A stretch of DNA of 64,000 nt from Hippophae tibetana. Its lineage: Eukaryota > Streptophyta > Magnoliopsida > Rosales > Elaeagnaceae. This document shows, in pieces, positions 1-13,154 of this stretch. Position numbers and translations under genes: made by a program. Every line of letters starts with the position of its first letter. Positions within the stretch are counted from its first letter, which is position 1. The notes beneath the pieces were generated by a model. It was not told the DNA's origin and ran no database searches. It saw only the letters and a list, made by a program, of their open reading frames with translations. The stretch covers positions 13,596,001 to 13,660,000 of the forward strand of contig CM072803.1 of assembly GCA_037013495.1 (NCBI GenBank), read 5' to 3'.

Positions 1-653
1 GATTATGTGCTCATTTGTGATTAAATGAGTTTAATACATTATGTGGCTATTTATGAAAATTTAAAAAAAAATCAAATTTTCTTTTCATTTACATCTTTTC
101 TTTTCATTTATTACCTTTTTAATTGGTTTCTATGTTAAAGAGTCATAGAACTTAGAGGGAGTTTACAACACATTTTACTTTTGCATTACTCTAATTTTAC
201 ATTGTTATATCTTTGGGAGGAGTTTAGCTTCATTGCTTTGTCTAATGCTTTGTCCTTCTCGTATGTCAAAAGAATGAGAGAATAATGTATTTTAGTTCTA
301 TGTTTTTATTTTGTAATGCATATAGAAGGAGAACACATTTAGTTAAGCTTATGTTAAGATGGATTGGTATGAATGCATACTACATGACTATTCTTTATAC
401 TTCGTTTATTTCTATATAAACTGAACTAATGTACAATGAGGCTTTCAAGCCAAGTTTTTGTATGCTTTGTTTATGTTATTTCAGTTACTTACAATTTTTT
501 CAAGTTGTAGTGAAGATGGATTGATGGATTCACAGGACCATAGGATAGTTCCACTATGAAGTTTGGGACATTATTGTATTTTTATCTTATTTTTATAAGT
601 GTTATATAATGAGTGAGAGGATTTGTTACACAAAAATGCTAATGTGGGAGTTT
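1..653. other. AT-rich stretch, no gene seen
   Basis: No coding frame, RNA gene or clear terminal repeat can be supported here. It lies upstream of a decayed copia LTR-like segment that starts near 654, and its right part may belong to that same LTR, whose outer boundary cannot be placed. Confidence 0.4.
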
Positions 654-970
654 GTAAGGACTATGAGTGTTATCTATTTTTGTGGACAAAATATTTACCT
701 ATAAATTTGTTTTTAGGCCCACTATCAAGTCTATCAAGAAAAGTCAAACAAATGCTCGAGTTCTAGATAGTTGTAGTTCAAGTATATCTTTTATAACTAC
801 AACACATATGATTACGTTCATGCACTTAATAGCACATGTAAATCAATTATTCTTTTCTTTGTATTTATTTAATTATGTTGTTTGTTTACACTACATGCGA
901 GAGTTGAGTGAATCTTAAGGTGTTAGTATCACTTTGCCTTGTTTTAAACTAGGTTTGGACTATTTTAATA
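654..970 (+). repeat. Copia LTR remnant (3' part) with primer binding site
   Basis: Positions 654-843 are clearly similar to 49325-49519, next to the second copia element, so this is a dispersed repeat. The segment ends near 970 and is followed by GGTATTAGAG (about 971-980), a decayed form of the TGGTATCAGAGC primer site (initiator tRNA-Met) used by many plant copia elements. A decayed gag begins just after it. The left LTR boundary was not found. The protein-like frame at 667-918 lies in the LTR and is not read as a gene. Confidence 0.55.
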
Positions 971-979
971 GGTATTAGA

Positions 980-1975
980 GTGGACCTCGATCTAGTGTTG
1001 ATTCCTTCTTACAAGATACACACACTTTCACCAAGAAGGATTTTGGTGAAAGAGGTAACATCGATAGACCTCCATTTTTCAATGGGAGGAACTATGCCTA
1101 TTGAAATTCTTAAATTTGTGCCTCATTTTGGTCATAAAGCGACTATACTTGGTTTCAAGTTAAGAACGACTGAACGTATCCTACCATAACTCTTCTTGGA
1201 GACATAATGGTTCCAAAGTCAATGATTAAATTAACAAAGGAAGAAAGTGAGGAATCAGACTGAAATAGTAAAGGATTGTATACCATTACTATAGTTGCTA
1301 ATGTTGATGAATATTATCGAATTCAAGCTTTCAAAACATCCAAAAAAAGCTTGGGAGATTTTGAAAGTGAAACATAGGGATATTTTTATAGTCAAGAGAT
1401 CAAGATTCATCCATCTCAAGAAAGATTATGAACTCTTCAAATGGAAGAGGATGAGACATTTGATAGTTTCTACTTCACATTTTCAAACCTTGTGTATATC
1501 ATGTAACTTGGGACATCTGATAGATAAAGATAAGCATGTTAAGAAAGTTCTCGTGAGTCTTTTAGCTTGATTCAAGAAGAAATTCATTACTATTTAAACA
1601 TTTAATAAACCCAAGGATTTGAAGATTTATGAATTGGTCAATGATTTGTAAGCATTTTGAGATTCATCATCTTCTACTTAAGAAAGGAAAGGACGTTGCT
1701 AATAAAAGGAAAAGTTTGGCTTTTAAGTCTACTAAGAGTAGTAGTAGAAGCAAAGAGAAGATTACCTCAGTGGTTAGTAATGATAGTTCTATCCCTGATA
1801 AAGAGAAGATAAATTTGATAACTAGAAAGTTGTAAAGTTCTTCCATAGCAAGAACTTTTTTGGTGGGCCATGAAGAGAAAGCTCAAGTAAGAGATACTCG
1901 AGACAAGGGAAGAAAACTAAAGTGTTTCAATTAAGAGGCATGCTAATCAGATAAAGTGTTTTGAGTGTGGAAAGT
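980..1975 (+). pseudogene. SIRE-like copia gag, 5' part (decayed)
   Basis: Broken frames at 980-1189, 1295-1570 and 1629-1835 resemble copia Gag in order: a region with AWEILKVKH and VKKVLVSLL (the usual 'AW..L...VKKxLxSL' of copia Gag), then an ELVNDL..FEIH-like block and a KGKDVA..KSLAFKS block. The last matches KNKDVAFKSSKK of the better preserved Gag at 61811-63010. Several stops and frameshifts separate the pieces. The end holds the first half of a CCHC zinc knuckle (C-F-E-C-G-K at 1954-1974), which is cut by the solo LTR starting at 1976. The family call is by resemblance; the element is not functional. Confidence 0.65.
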
Positions 1976-3773
1976 TGATGCATAAAATTGTTGCGTACAA
2001 ATTTTGTATGATTTATAAAATAACTCGTAAATACACGAATAACTTTTATAAAAAATGATAAGTGCACTTCCAATGTTGGTTTAAGAAAAAATCACGTGGT
2101 TTTTAAATTAGTCAACAAATCCTTAAAAACGAAATTAAAAATCCAAATATTTTGTCGCAATTTTTTTGGTTGAGTATCTAAATTACTAACATAAAAATAA
2201 AGATAGATTGAATAAACATTTAACTAATTAAACACTTATCATACATTTATCATGGATTGGGTAATTTATGGGATATATTAGTTAGTTAATCATAACTATT
2301 CAATATTAAACAGATTATTAAAGATATAAATTAAGATTATTGATTCTCTCTTATATACAAATAGAAGATTAATTAAGCCTACCATTTGTTATTAATTAAA
2401 ATTAGTTATCACCTCCGGTCAAGTCTAGTAGTTAATTTTAATTAACTTATGCTTCTTTTCTAAGATATTAATAAACAATTCAATTGTCGCCTTCGATCAC
2501 GTCTAATAATTTAAACTTTTATTAAGGTGTCTAAGTTAAGTTAATGATGCAAGTATTTGGAAATTAATTTTCAGATTTTAAAACTACTATTAAAAATATG
2601 TCATCAATATATTTTTATATAATAATTATTGTAAAAATCTTTGAAATAGAATTTTCACTCTAACTATACAATTGATATAGATCAAAGATTTAAGAGCATA
2701 ACTCTAAATTATATTAGTTCTCTTAAATCAAATTGAGATAATTAAATCATAAACCTAACTCTCTTGTTTATTACGAAAAATACTACATCGATATACTTTT
2801 CTTTAACAAACTTTTGTTTAAATTTTAATAAAGAAATTAAAATTAATTCATTTTATAAAACTATTTTACTTACTTTAATATTTTACAAATGTACCAATAT
2901 TAAAAATAACTTATACTATTTATAACCATACATGTATAGTTTAATAAAGGATTAATAAATTAAATATATAGCATGTAAAACAATACTTAGAGATTATCTG
3001 AAAATAATACATTTAAATATATGTCAACAATTGTTTTTAGAACTACCTCTATTCTAAAAAATCTCCAAACAGATTTGTTGCACTGCTAATTGGATTGAAA
3101 CTAAAATTATTATATAAACTAGATTTGTTCAAATCTCGATTGAGAGAAAAACTTTAAATTAATAAAAGAAAAGCTTAAAAAACTAAGAAATATAAATGAT
3201 TAGGAGATTATTGTATTTTTGAATTTCTTTTACAATAAAAATATGGTCCTATTTATAGGGTGAGGAAAGGAGAAAAATGTGAAAAAATTAGCTTGACGCT
3301 GTGACATTCATCTTTTTCACGTCGTGACATACATAGTCTGTACACGATTTTAAGCACGATCTACTATAATCATGCTCTGTCACACAATATTTTCATATCA
3401 CGGCCCTCATTTAGGACACATTTGATTTTTTTCCTTTTATCTCGCATTGCGATTTATTTATATTGTGGCACACTTTAATCTACATCACTTAGAACTCTTT
3501 TTCTTGTATTTCTTTTTCAAGTTTTAAAACATATGTATTACTTTATATATATTTTCTTTTTTAATCCTCTAAGTTGTAATGTAGTGCATCATGTAAAAAA
3601 TTTCAAGTTGAATCCTTTTAAATACAAAAAATACCTTAAAAACAACAAAATATATTCGTGATTTTGAAAAATAGATTTGCATAAAATGATAGTAAAACAA
3701 ACAAATATAAATCTATATAATTATTTAACATGCATAAAATCATAATATATTAAGTGTTTTTGAGCACTTATCA
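1976..3773 (-). mobile_element. Solo LTR, Athila-like family, reverse orientation
   Basis: The 1798-bp block starts TGATGCATAAAA and ends GAGCACTTATCA. Read on the reverse strand it starts TGATAAGTGCTC and is related along its length to the copies at 6077-7882 and 59846-61805, including the segment with ACAAATTT..TTGACG-like ends and the AATTAGTTAATCA block. It is flanked by AAAGT (1971-1975) and AAAGC (3774-3778), a 5-bp target duplication with one change. No internal region remains, so this is a solo LTR. It interrupts the zinc knuckle of the host copia gag. Confidence 0.75.
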
Positions 3774-5350
3774 AAAGCGTGAACACATAGCCGTCTAATG
3801 CTACAAAGGAACCACTATATCAAGAGCGTAATAAAAGTCAAGGTTAGTATTTTATATAGTAGCTATAATATTAATGAGTAAGATAATAATGTTATCACCT
3901 TTATGATACTAAGTCTACTAAGGATAATCCTACTACAACCTTGAGATCTACCAAGTTTACGGATGACAAAGAAGATGATTAAGAAAAGCTATTAGAGATG
4001 TACAACAAGATTATAAGGGAGCATATTAAATTAGAAAAAAAACTTGGATGAAGACTGAACAAGTTGAAAGCTGCTCTTAAGGAAGAAAAAATCATTTGTC
4101 AACATTGAGTAACATGATATCTCTAAGAAATTTGAGATCATGCAAAAATATTGCTAGTTGAATTCACTCTAACTACTCCAAAATGAAGTATTTGGAGGAG
4201 AACCTGAAGAACCTTTAAATGAGTAAAAAAATAAACAGATTGTTACCCTTTATTTAACCAATCATCAAGTTGATCTAATCATTCTTCTAGGAAAGAAAGT
4301 TATTGTGTTGGAAAGTGATAAGGAGTATTTGTTATGTGCACTTTCCAAGAAAGATGGCGAGTTGGTTACACTATGATAAAAGGTTAAAATAGAGGCTATC
4401 CTAAATTGAAGGCATCTATCAAATAAAAGGATTACCTCATTAAAGCTTTGAGAGCCAAGTAGTTTACGCTTAAAGTGGAAAGAAAATTATGTTAGGAACT
4501 CAATAATTGAACAACAAATTGAGTAGTAATAAGATTCCCAGTGATAAATGCAAGCTAGGTTTTGTTAAAAAGATCTCTAATACCTTAAATGTTCCATCAA
4601 AGTTCATAAAGCTAGTGAAAATAAATCTTATGTTGAAGATCATGGTTGCCACTCTAAGAGGTAACCCTCATGTTACACCCGAACCGAGCTTGTGCAACAA
4701 GGTGACCACTTCACCTTACACTATTTTCTCTCACTATATTGATGATGGTCTATTGCCTTTACTTATATGTGCCCTACCTACTTGTCACCATTGTTGCAAG
4801 CATAGGCATTGGAGATCACACTTTGAGATATTAACTACTCATTATTATATATGACTTAATGTTAATGTTGTTTCTCCATCCTTTCCTCTTTGTGTTATTC
4901 ATCTGAGTTATAGACCCCATTTCTCTTTTTTCTTCATGCTCTCTTTATTTTTATAGTACTATTGGTCACCTTACTAGACAGTGTCGTAGGTACTCTTGGA
5001 GTAGTACTAGGAGATTGTCCTCTCACTCCTTTCATTCTAATTACTCTGGATGTAACTATTGTAGTTCATCTTAGCATTTTTAATCATGGTGCATTATGCA
5101 CCGATAACACAATGTTGAAAGGCAAAAAAATTTATTTCTAAAATCCCATATGGTTGTTTGCATAGTGATGACTTGATTGGTTTTTAAGAGTTTCAAAATA
5201 AAAGAATACTTGAGTACATCATGCAGTTTAGACTCAATTGAACCAAAAGTTACATTTTAGTACTACTATCCCCTAAGAAATTACTTACTAAGAAGAGGGA
5301 TGCAGTTTGATCATTTTTCTTTGTGACCAGTTTGTGTGGAGTTTCTATTT
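3774..5350 (+). pseudogene. SIRE-like copia gag, 3' part (decayed)
   Basis: The decayed gag resumes right after the solo LTR with the second half (H-x4-C spacing) of the interrupted zinc knuckle. Further on, a frame near 4120-4480 resembles the coiled region of the copy at 62860-63200 (LLVE.., KL.ASIK), and 4507-4854 carries a second knuckle-like CHHC..H near 4785. A third knuckle-like piece (IGHLTRQC) lies near 4963-4986. Many stops are present. Protease, integrase and RT domains are not visible between here and the third-ORF-like region, so pol appears largely deleted. Confidence 0.5.
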
Positions 5351-5759
5351 CTTCTCTCTTTTTAAGTAGTAATTTTCTTACGTGTTTACAGTTTTTATTT
5401 GTCTCTCGTGTGGTTTCCTTTATGTTGTTTCTAGTCTTATTTGTGTTTTAAATGTTTTTAGAACTTAAATTCTTAAATAAAATACAAAAATATTTTTGAA
5501 ATGGGCTACTTCTCTTTCCTCCTTAATTGCTTGCCAAGTCAAATGCTGACCCTCATCGACCCTTTTTTGAGGTCTCGTTGAGCACATTTTCAACACACAT
5601 GTCATGTTCACATCGACCCCTAAGAAATCTCTCAATGAGCTCATGAAACTCCTATTTAAACCTTTCTTTATTCATTTTCAAACAACATAACTTCTAGACA
5701 CTTCTTCCTCTCTTTAAATTGTTTTAGCCATTTTGCCTCAAATTGTTCTACCCTTTACC

Positions 5760-6076
5760 TTTACCTACCTTTTCTAAAATGGCCCTCAAGAATTCAAAGA
5801 AGAATTGAGATTCCTCTACAAATAAAATAGAGAAGAATATACATACATTCCTATTAAACCTTCTCATCCAGTTACTACTTTTGCACCAGAGTGTTCTGTG
5901 CAAATAGATGACCTTCCTACTATCCAAGAAAGGTTTTTACACTTCTCTTGAATTACTATTTTTACTCTTGATTACTCTTACACCCCTACATTTGTCCAAG
6001 AATTCTACTCTTCTTTCTCTCTTTATCACACACGTTCCTTTTCTGTCTCATTTACTTTAGGATGACATTTGGTCAC
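5760..6076 (+). pseudogene. Third-ORF (env-like/'plant transposon protein'-like) remnant, part 1
   Basis: With frameshifts ignored, 5776-6076 reads as a protein-like stretch with RFLHFS, FVQEFYSSF and a FTLGG-like end. This resembles the conserved N-terminal region of the extra ORF found downstream of pol in SIRE-type elements and annotated as 'putative plant transposon protein'. It is cut at 6077 by a second solo LTR and seems to continue at 7883. This is family recognition from memory and is uncertain; it could be another retroelement frame. Confidence 0.35.
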
Positions 6077-7882
6077 TGATGAGTGCTCAATAGAACTCAA
6101 TATATCATGATTTTATGCATGTTAAAATATTAAAATATTTGTATTTAATTTATTTTATTTTCATTTTAAACAAATCTCTTTTCAAAATTACAGATATATT
6201 TTGTTATTTTTCAAGTATTTCTTGTATTTAGATGATTTAACTTGAATAAATATACTTGTAGCACTTCATTACAATTTTGGAGCTTAAAAAAGATAACATA
6301 TGTAAATCATTACATATGTTTCAAAACTTGAAAAAATGGTATACAAGAAGACAAGGATTTCAAGTGTTTTAGAAAAGTGCATGCCCCAACATGAAACTTT
6401 TATGTACTTCGATGAGATCAAAGGGGTGAGAATTAACTCATCCCAAAATTAATACGGGCTGCGACATTAAAATATTATGTACCGTGATTCGATGGGAGTG
6501 GATTGAGTGCACGACTAGTCACAACCTATGTATGATGCAATACCAATAAACACATGCCACATTGCTAGATATCTAATCCACATTTTCCTTTTTTCCTTCA
6601 CCTATAAGGCCCTAACTCTATTGTACCAATCATCCCTCATCCTTCTAATTCCTTTCATTTCTTAGTTTCTTAAGTTTTTTAGCTGTTTCTTTAGTAGTTT
6701 AAAATTATCCTCTCAATTGAGAGTTAAAGAAATTTAGTTTATATAATAGTTTCTACCTTCAATTTAATAAATAGAACGACAACTTTGTTTTAAGGTTTTT
6801 TGTAACATAAGCAATTCTAAGTATTATGTTGAGGTATATTTAAGTATATTATTTTCAGATTAACTCTTAATATTATTTTGCATGCTATATGTTTAATTTA
6901 TTAATAATTTATTAAAATATACATGTTTGTTGTAAGTAATATAGGATATTAGTAATGTTGTTACGCTTGTGAAATATTAAAATAGATTAAATATTTTTAT
7001 AAAATGAATTAACTTTTATTTTATCGTCAAGATTTAAACAAAGTTTGTTAAATAAAAGTATGTTGATTCGATATTTTTCATAATAAACAAGAGAGTTAGA
7101 TTTAAGATTTGAATTATTTGAATCTAACTTAGAATAATACTATATTTAGGATTTAAATTATTTGAATCTGATTTTCAGTAATACTTCTGCATATTAGATA
7201 TTTACTATCTAAATTTGATCTCGAGGCATGCTCTATTTCAAATATTTTTATAAGAGTTAACATTGAAAGATATATTGACGACATATCATTCATAATAGTT
7301 TCAAAATCGAAAAGTTAATTTTAGATACTTAAATTGCTAAGACACCTTGATGAGAATTTAAATTGAAAACCCTGCCAAAAGCATCAACTAAATGGTTTAT
7401 TAATTTCTTATGAATAAAACATAATTTAGTCAACTATCAATTACTGATCCCCAACAAAAGACTTTAATTAATAATTGATTAACAAAATAATTTGATCCCT
7501 TACCTTAGGATATTTTCGTATTTAAAAAGGAGAATTAATAATGTTAATTTATATTTTTAATAACATACTTAATATTAAGCAAGCATAATTAACTATCTAA
7601 TGTATATCATAAATTCTTCGTTGTATGATAAATGTTTAATTGCCTAAATGTTTATTGAATATAGCTTTATTTTTATTAGATTAGATTTTCAAACCAACAC
7701 TTTGTGATAGAATATTTGGATTCTATTTTCGTTTTTAAGAATTTATTAAATTATGTAAAAACCACATAATTCCTCTTTGGACTAACCTTGAAAGTATACT
7801 TATCATTTTCTATAAGTAATTCGTGCACTTGCGAGCATTTTATAAATTTTACAAAATTTGACAATCAAGTTTTTATGCATCA
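6077..7882 (+). mobile_element. Solo LTR, Athila-like family, forward orientation
   Basis: The 1806-bp block starts TGATGAGTGCTC and ends TTTTTATGCATCA, is related to the solo LTR at 1976-3773 and lies in the opposite orientation. Flanks are GTCAC (6072-6076) and ATCAT (7883-7887), at best a badly decayed target duplication (3 of 5). No primer site or coding region follows it. It splits the third-ORF-like remnant of the copia element. Confidence 0.7.
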
Positions 7883-8420
7883 ATCATACCCTTTATAGAT
7901 GATGTTATTCAAATATTATCCCTTTTTGATGTACAAAATCACTATTTCCCTTTACTTTCTTTCGAGTATGAGAACATTCTTAGTGTCAACTTTCCTAATG
8001 AATTTCAAAACATCAACTCTCTCAACATTATAAAGATGGCTACCTTATTACCTAGCCCTAATCATGAGTGCAATGGAAGTGCTCTTAATAGGAGTGTAGT
8101 TGCACTTGGTCATCTTAATGATGTTGTAAGCTGTTATATGCATCCTCACTCTCATATCTCTAATCTAATTCGTACTTAAGGTCACTTGATTTGTGCTATT
8201 ATCAATAGTGAGACTATAGATCTTACTAGCATTATCTATATGACAATTATTTTTTATTCTTTAGTTGTCCCTCCTCACTATCCTTCCATGATCATCCTTT
8301 GAATTCTGAGGTGAAGCCCTTTTTGTACTATTTCTAGCATCAAAATTGATAAATCTTAATTGATTTATAGAATTTATTCTTGTCATCATTGCACCATTTT
8401 AAAAAACTCTAATCCTTCTA
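7883..8420 (+). pseudogene. Third-ORF remnant, part 2
   Basis: A frame from about 7894 reads DDVIQILSLFDVQNHYFPLL and, after several more residues, ALNRSVVALGHLNDV, HPHSHISNLI and HLICAIINSETIDLTSI. The pattern resembles the second half of the SIRE-lineage extra ORF. It is interrupted by stops and fades into unrecognised sequence. It follows directly on the solo LTR and appears continuous with 5760-6076. Confidence 0.35.
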
Positions 8421-9260
8421 TTGCTTCTTCTTATAGTATATCTACTTTGGTTTCATATCCTATTATTCCTATTTCTCAGGTTTCTTCCCATCTTATAGTG
8501 ATTCTGTTATGATAAGAGCTATATTCCATCAGAAAAAGTTGGTTATAGTGATATAGGATCTTGCCACTGATCATCAAAAGCATGCCTTTTGTCGACAACA
8601 ATTGGTATAGATCGATGATCGTCTTTTTAATTTGGAACACCTAGTTTCCCAATAAACTTTCCTAGATCTATTAACTCTCTTCCTTCTATCAGACCAGAGG
8701 TGAGTAGTGGTGCTTCTCGCAATCACATTACTAGTGCTACCCTTAGTTATTTGCTTCACTCTAAAGAAAAATACCTTGTTTATGTACCATAGTTTACTGA
8801 GCCTTAGAGGTGGATTATCAATACCAATCCTTTTATTGCTCCTCTTAAATTCTTTCTCAGATCCTACCCATCTTCTAACCATAGAATTCTAGAGTTGGGA
8901 AGAGTCAAGTACCCACATAGGATGGAAGGATGGAGTTGATTCATAATTTTATTTTTATTATATGTATATATTTTTTTCTTCAAAAATTTGTAATAAAAAT
9001 ATTATTAATAAAAGAGTATGTTTTCAACTATTTGTGTCTTAAATGTTGGTTTCTTTTTCAGCATTGTTTATGAGTTTTATTCAATATGTGTTGTTGACTG
9101 TCTATATGTTCTTGTTTATATGTCTTTGTGATATATGCTACTGTGATGCTTTATTTTATCTTAGTTGTATATATAAGTGATTAGATTATTGTATTATGTA
9201 TGTCTTTTCTCCCTCGTGTAAGGGTGTTTCTTTAACTTTTTATGTCAAAAATATGGAGAG
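8421..9260 (+). other. Probable tail of the decayed copia element
   Basis: Mostly AT-rich DNA without a supportable frame. Near 9238-9258 a purine run (tatgtcaaaaatatggagag) resembles the decayed polypurine region at the 3' end of SIRE-like elements. The overlapping frames at 8574-8882 and 8707-8892 are mutual shadows without recognised domains. Confidence 0.25.
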
Positions 9261-12200
9261 GTTTGTTTCCATAACTCATTGATTGCTGCAAGTAATATGA
9301 GTGTAGGATTGCACTGCATCATGTTTTCCTAACTTGAATACATGTAGGGAGAGTGTACGAAAAAGTCAATGGGAGTTGTATTTTTGTGTTGCATGTTTGA
9401 TTGTGCCTGGTTTATTAGTATGTACCTATGTAGGGGTAACATGATAGTATTTGGTTAGAATAACATAGGTTTGCATGATATATTCATTGGTATGTGTTGT
9501 TTTGTGTGTAAAGGATATATGTGTAGTTACAGCCTATGAAGCTCATATGAAGCTGAGTTCAAACATGCAGCATGAACTGGTGCATCAAGGAAGATGTGTT
9601 GATTCATAAATATGAATGAAGTATAACAAGACGAATGCAATATAGTTAGATTTATTTGGGGGTTTTTGGTTTGTAGGTTGGAGTTTGTTTACGAAAATGA
9701 ATTCTATAAATCCTTTAGTTCTTTGAGTCTTTGTTGGTATTCTCGTGTGCAAAAAGCAAAGTTTACTTAGTGTATTTATTTTCCCATGTGTAAAGTCGTT
9801 ACTGATGACCAATAATGCATACTTACATAGTTAGGTACACTTTATATGAAAGCATGATTACACATTATATGATTGATTTTCATAGTATGCATGCTAGGTT
9901 TAGTGCTATGGTTTTTGTTTCATTGAGTTTATAGATATTTGTGAAAAATTACTTAATAATTTAAAAAATAACATTTTTGGTACCTCGATGACCCCCTTGA
10001 TGAGGTACCTTAGATGGTTGGATATTTGTTTTATGAATACCCTTTTTCTTTGTCTTCTTCAATCAAGAAAAAATATAACAAAACTCTGCTGAAAATTTCA
10101 CTCATTTTTTATTCCGTTTCACAAATCACTTTCAGAGTATATCAATGTTTGTGTTACGTATTTGTAAGGGTAAAATAGTATTCTTAAGTTATGAGTACTT
10201 AAGACTTTTTTACTATTTGGTTGTAAGAAAAACTGCATTCTTAGGTTGCGTTTAGTCATATCTTAATATCCTCAAGATAGTGTTTCCTGGTTGTTATAGT
10301 TGAGATGATTCCTATATTCTTTTACACATTATTGATTTTTGGTTACCAATCACACTGTTGTGTGCGATATTACCTCTAAAAGAGAGTCAAATCCGTGTGT
10401 TGGATTAAATAGTTACAGAGGCACAAAACGAAGGAAGTAATAGGCAATTAATGTAGTATGATCTTAACTGATAAAAATATTTAAGTTTATACTTTTATCG
10501 AGTTGTATATATTTATTGGTCTTAGTATATTTTACCACATAGACAGTTCTATGTGAGTTTACTTAATTATATATGTTTTTATGCATGATCTACTTTATGT
10601 TAGTATAATCTGAGTTTCTATTGCATATGTACCAATATACTAATATGTAAACTCTGATTATAAAGTTTTTGAAATTTATGTTGCATGCTTTCTTTTCTTT
10701 CTTTATAACATGCTTATAGCTTTCTTATTATTGCATATGTTGTTTTAAATAATCTACTTGCCATGTGACTAATTTTTACTACTTCTGCTATCTATCTACT
10801 ATTTATTTATTTTTTGTTGCTTATAAGTTTAGGGCTAGTCTTTAAGGTTTCAGTATCTACTTACATTGGTTGTGTATCAGGTGTCAAACTCTTTCAAATT
10901 CCTTTAGGTCATATTGTATGAATGTATTATCTATTGAAGTTGTGTCTAGGTAGGTTGTGCATAATGTATCATTATTTTACATAATGTATCATTATCCTTT
11001 ATGTAAGGTTAATCAATAACAATTCAGTATTACATAGAATCACGCAAAATTTACACTTTTTATTTTTTCATGATGTACACACCATCAGGGGTTGGAAGCA
11101 GGTAGTTGGCACGTTTAAGTTGTGCATATGCATCGAGTTCGTTTTTGTGTTTGCAGATATTTGTGAAAAATTTATTGGCAATTTTTTCAAACAAAATGAC
11201 TAGTTTTTGGAACTTGTTGAGGTGCTCGTAAAGATAGTCAACGAGGAGATTGGTGAGAAATTGCGGCCATTATTCTCTATAAGATCGATGAGGGTTGGGA
11301 AAGCTCAAGGTTTTCTATAAATTCCTCCATTTCCAATTATGAAATGATTAGAAAACGTGAAAAAACTGTGGTAATTTGCATACTCGAGTTTTTAAGTGGA
11401 AAATGTTTTATAAATTATGTATCATCTATACGTTAAGTGTGGTTTTGTCTTGTCGATTGAGTGATTTCAAAACATGTGTTTTCGGTGGGTTAATTAAAAT
11501 TTGATTAGTACAAAGACATATTTTTATCTAGATACATTAGTATGAGATTACCCTAACCTTAGGTTGTATGACATATTGAATTGTTGGTGATTGTATCACA
11601 TCATATGATAGTGGAGTTTCGAAGAAGAGACCTATTCACATATTGGCTTAAAATTATCGTGGAGATAGTAGATGAGACAACTTAGTTACAATTAAGCGTG
11701 ATGCTCCACCTGATAGAGGTATTAACATATACTATCTTAGGTTGTGAACTATTGATTTACCTTACTTGAAGTAAATTCTTGCTACTGAGTGTTTCCTTAA
11801 GCAACATATAGATGTTACCATATAGGTATGAATCCTATGTGGATTTATCATATTATATTACTTCATTTATACGATTGCATGTTATGTTAGTACAATAAAA
11901 ATTAAATTTAAATATTTTCTTACATAAGAGGATCTGATTGTAATTAGAAAATCTTTATTTTCCTTACTTCTTTCCTTACTATTACATGATATTGATGCCA
12001 TGGTGTGTGTTGACCGGTGATTATCTATTGTTTGTTTCTTTCTCTATGTTTATTTACCTATTTGTTTAATTACATTGTTTGTTTTAGTTGTATAAGAGAG
12101 TTGGATAAATCTTAAGGTAATATCATCTTGTTTTTGTTGTGCATTAGGTCCACGGTTCTTTTAAAATCATATATCAATGCCAAACCAAACATCAAACTTA

Positions 12201-13079
12201 ATTCAAAAATAATACGTGCATGTATGTGATCTTAAATGATCCTTAAATATAATTTTGTCTTTATATGATCACTTTTTGAAACAATTAGATTAAATTATTA
12301 TTAAAAATAAATATAAGATCTAAGTATTATTTTCTAAATAAGTATGAAATCAATATGGTTGTCCTCTTAATACATAAATGTTTAGAATTATTTTATGTTA
12401 TTATTTATATTAATGCAAACTAAACATGACATGAAATCTACAATAATTAAACGTTAACACAAATAGTAATTTTATATATATCAAGTACTGTAAATCAAAC
12501 GTGACAAGAAATCCAAAACAATTGAACGTTAACACAAATAATAGTATTATATATATCAAGTTGTATTATGCATTAAATAACTTGTTAAAATTTAATCAAA
12601 TGAGATGTTGAAGTAATTCTGAGGCACTTAAAAACAAGCCTAAGTACTATGTATAAGTGTACATTTATAATTTAATTAACTTATGTTTGTAGTTGGTCAT
12701 ATACTTGTCTTAATTTAACATTCAATCAAAAATCAAAATATATTTTACCAACTATATAAAATATATAAAAATTGGTAAGATTAAGTGGGGTATTTTTTAA
12801 GAGAAAAAAAATAACGTCCTTTATTTATTATAAAAATATTATTTAGATCATTTAGTTACTTTTTGTAATAATATAGTACTAATATTATTAAAAAGTGATC
12901 ATATAAATACAATTTTTTTTCATTTTATTTTTTTTAATTCTATTAACTAGAAACTGTTTTAACTTAAATAAATTAGAACAAAATAAATACAAAAATTACA
13001 TATTTTTTTTCTAAGCAATTAAATGTTATTTTTAAAATAACTATAAACTCTATTTTTTTAACAATACCATAAGCAGAAG
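9261..13079. other. AT-rich intergenic DNA, nothing assigned
   Basis: No coding region, RNA gene or complete transposon is supported. Local structure: a roughly 20-bp direct repeat (cataatgtatcattat, twice, about 10959-10996), and a tandem duplication listed separately. A gene-like segment at 11000-11800 was checked and no domain was found. This region leads into the promoter of the homoserine dehydrogenase gene. Confidence 0.4.
12414..12562. repeat. Tandem duplication, about 75-bp unit, two copies
   Basis: Copy 1 (about 12414-12487) and copy 2 (about 12489-12562) share acgttaacacaaata and tatatatatcaag and align over their whole length with scattered changes and small indels. It sits 600 bp upstream of the homoserine dehydrogenase start codon. 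Confidence 0.7.
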
Positions 13080-13080
13080 A

Positions 13081-13089
13081 AAACCCTAA
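13081..13089 (+). promoter_or_regulatory. telo-box AAACCCTAA in the presumed 5' leader
   Basis: AAACCCTAA lies 66 bases upstream of the start codon at 13155, where plant promoters or leaders often carry this element. Telo-boxes are known near transcription starts of plant housekeeping genes. No convincing TATA box was picked out in this AT-rich stretch. Whether the site acts here is inferred. Confidence 0.4.
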
Positions 13090-13154
13090 AACCCCACCAG
13101 CGTAAGAGCAAAAACCAAGAGGCGAAAACCTACCAGCGGAGAAAACCCTCCAAA

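Noticed and set aside
667..918. Two similar proteins at 667-918 and 49338-49541
   Set aside because: Their similarity comes from a shared LTR repeat; they lie outside any gag or pol frame and have no known domain.
8574..8892. Overlapping frames on both strands near 8.7 kb
   Set aside because: Each is the shadow of the other, no domain is seen, and they lie in the debris of the copia element.
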